Shown here piece after piece: positions 63,898 to 64,000 of a stretch of DNA of 64,000 nt (the stretch's first letter is position 1; each line of letters starts with the position of its first letter). Under the pieces are notes generated by a model that saw only the letters and a program-made list of their open reading frames with translations, was not told where the DNA came from and did not search any database. The position numbers and the translations under genes were made by a program. Source of the stretch: Comamonas sp. lk (GTDB taxonomy: Bacteria > Pseudomonadota > Gammaproteobacteria > Burkholderiales > Burkholderiaceae_C); contig NZ_UOOB01000001.1 of assembly GCF_900564145.1 (NCBI RefSeq), positions 2,916,754-2,980,753 of the forward strand. The letters are read 5' to 3'.

Positions 63898-63993
63898 GCT
63901 ATCAAAAACAAAGCTGCTTGCGATCTTCATTCAATGAATTCAGGTGTTTAGAGCCATGAATCACTGAATTGATAAGCACAAGCAGCTATTTTT
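63898..63993 (+). repeat. Large hairpin of the dispersed repeat family
   Basis: GCTATCAAAAACA (63898-63910) leads into AGCTGCTTG (63912-63920), which pairs with CAAGCAGCT (63979-63987), with an inner GAATTCAG/CTGAATT hairpin. A T-run follows. It is related to the elements at 18078 and 36018 and should terminate the PP2C gene. Confidence 0.75.
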
Positions 63994-64000
63994 TCGAGAG

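Overview
The window is a GC-rich (roughly 60 %), densely coding chromosomal segment of a betaproteobacterium. It is almost certainly a member of the Comamonadaceae and most likely Comamonas. The reasons are: PobA beside an IclR-type PobR, orphan TctC/Bug-type binding proteins, a tandem glycine riboswitch in front of gcvTHP, RegB/RegA beside a cytochrome bo3 operon, and several AT-rich intergenic hairpin repeats of a kind I associate with that family. I see no insertion sequence, phage gene, tRNA, rRNA, CRISPR array or recombinase. Nothing looks freshly transferred; the interest lies mainly in regulatory DNA.

Layout. 1-1541: scoAB (3-ketoacid CoA-transferase; scoB is cut by the left edge), divergent from a PAS-LuxR regulator. 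1542-7207: katG, then a DUF6882-like protein, a transglutaminase-like protease, a DUF421 membrane protein and a peroxidase-related AhpD-fold enzyme. 7246-12210: dctA-dctB-dctD on one strand behind a sigma-54 promoter with candidate upstream activator repeats. 12323-14701: acyl-CoA thioesterase divergent from ETF-ubiquinone oxidoreductase. 15177-18130: a structured leader and a TrpX-like ABC importer. 18606-20631: LysP-like permease convergent with an Lrp-family regulator. 21036-26075: glycine riboswitch and gcvT-gcvH-gcvP. 26122-29955: TauE-like permease, an FNR box, a hybrid histidine kinase and an overlapping RluA-type pseudouridine synthase. 30222-35198: livJHMGF. 35248-39705: an SDR, an orphan Bug protein, UspA (with an FNR-type box), a lipoprotein and a 2OG-Fe dioxygenase. 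39930-45784: pobA/pobR, then a LysR-Bug-MFS locus. 46123-53090: cyoABCD, a SURF1-family gene and regB/regA. 53248-63845: clpA/clpS, dnaE, bamD, yoaA and a PP2C phosphatase.

How the parts fit. The window describes an aerobe living on organic acids, amino acids and aromatics: C4-dicarboxylate, branched-chain amino acid, lysine and TTT-type solute uptake, glycine cleavage, 4-hydroxybenzoate hydroxylation, ketone-body activation and electron-transfer flavoprotein oxidation. A second thread is oxygen and redox control: RegB with its quinone-binding and redox-cysteine positions preserved, beside the quinol oxidase it probably regulates; two FNR-type boxes; katG; and an AhpD-fold protein.

The observations I rate highest are: a TACGTAGT motif shared by two divergent promoters of acyl-CoA/ketone metabolism genes; a folded 5' leader before the TrpX-like transporter; a perfect FNR box at class-II spacing before the hybrid kinase; a 12-bp direct repeat exactly 32 bp apart upstream of the dctA sigma-54 promoter; and hairpins or terminators placed after binding-protein genes inside operons.
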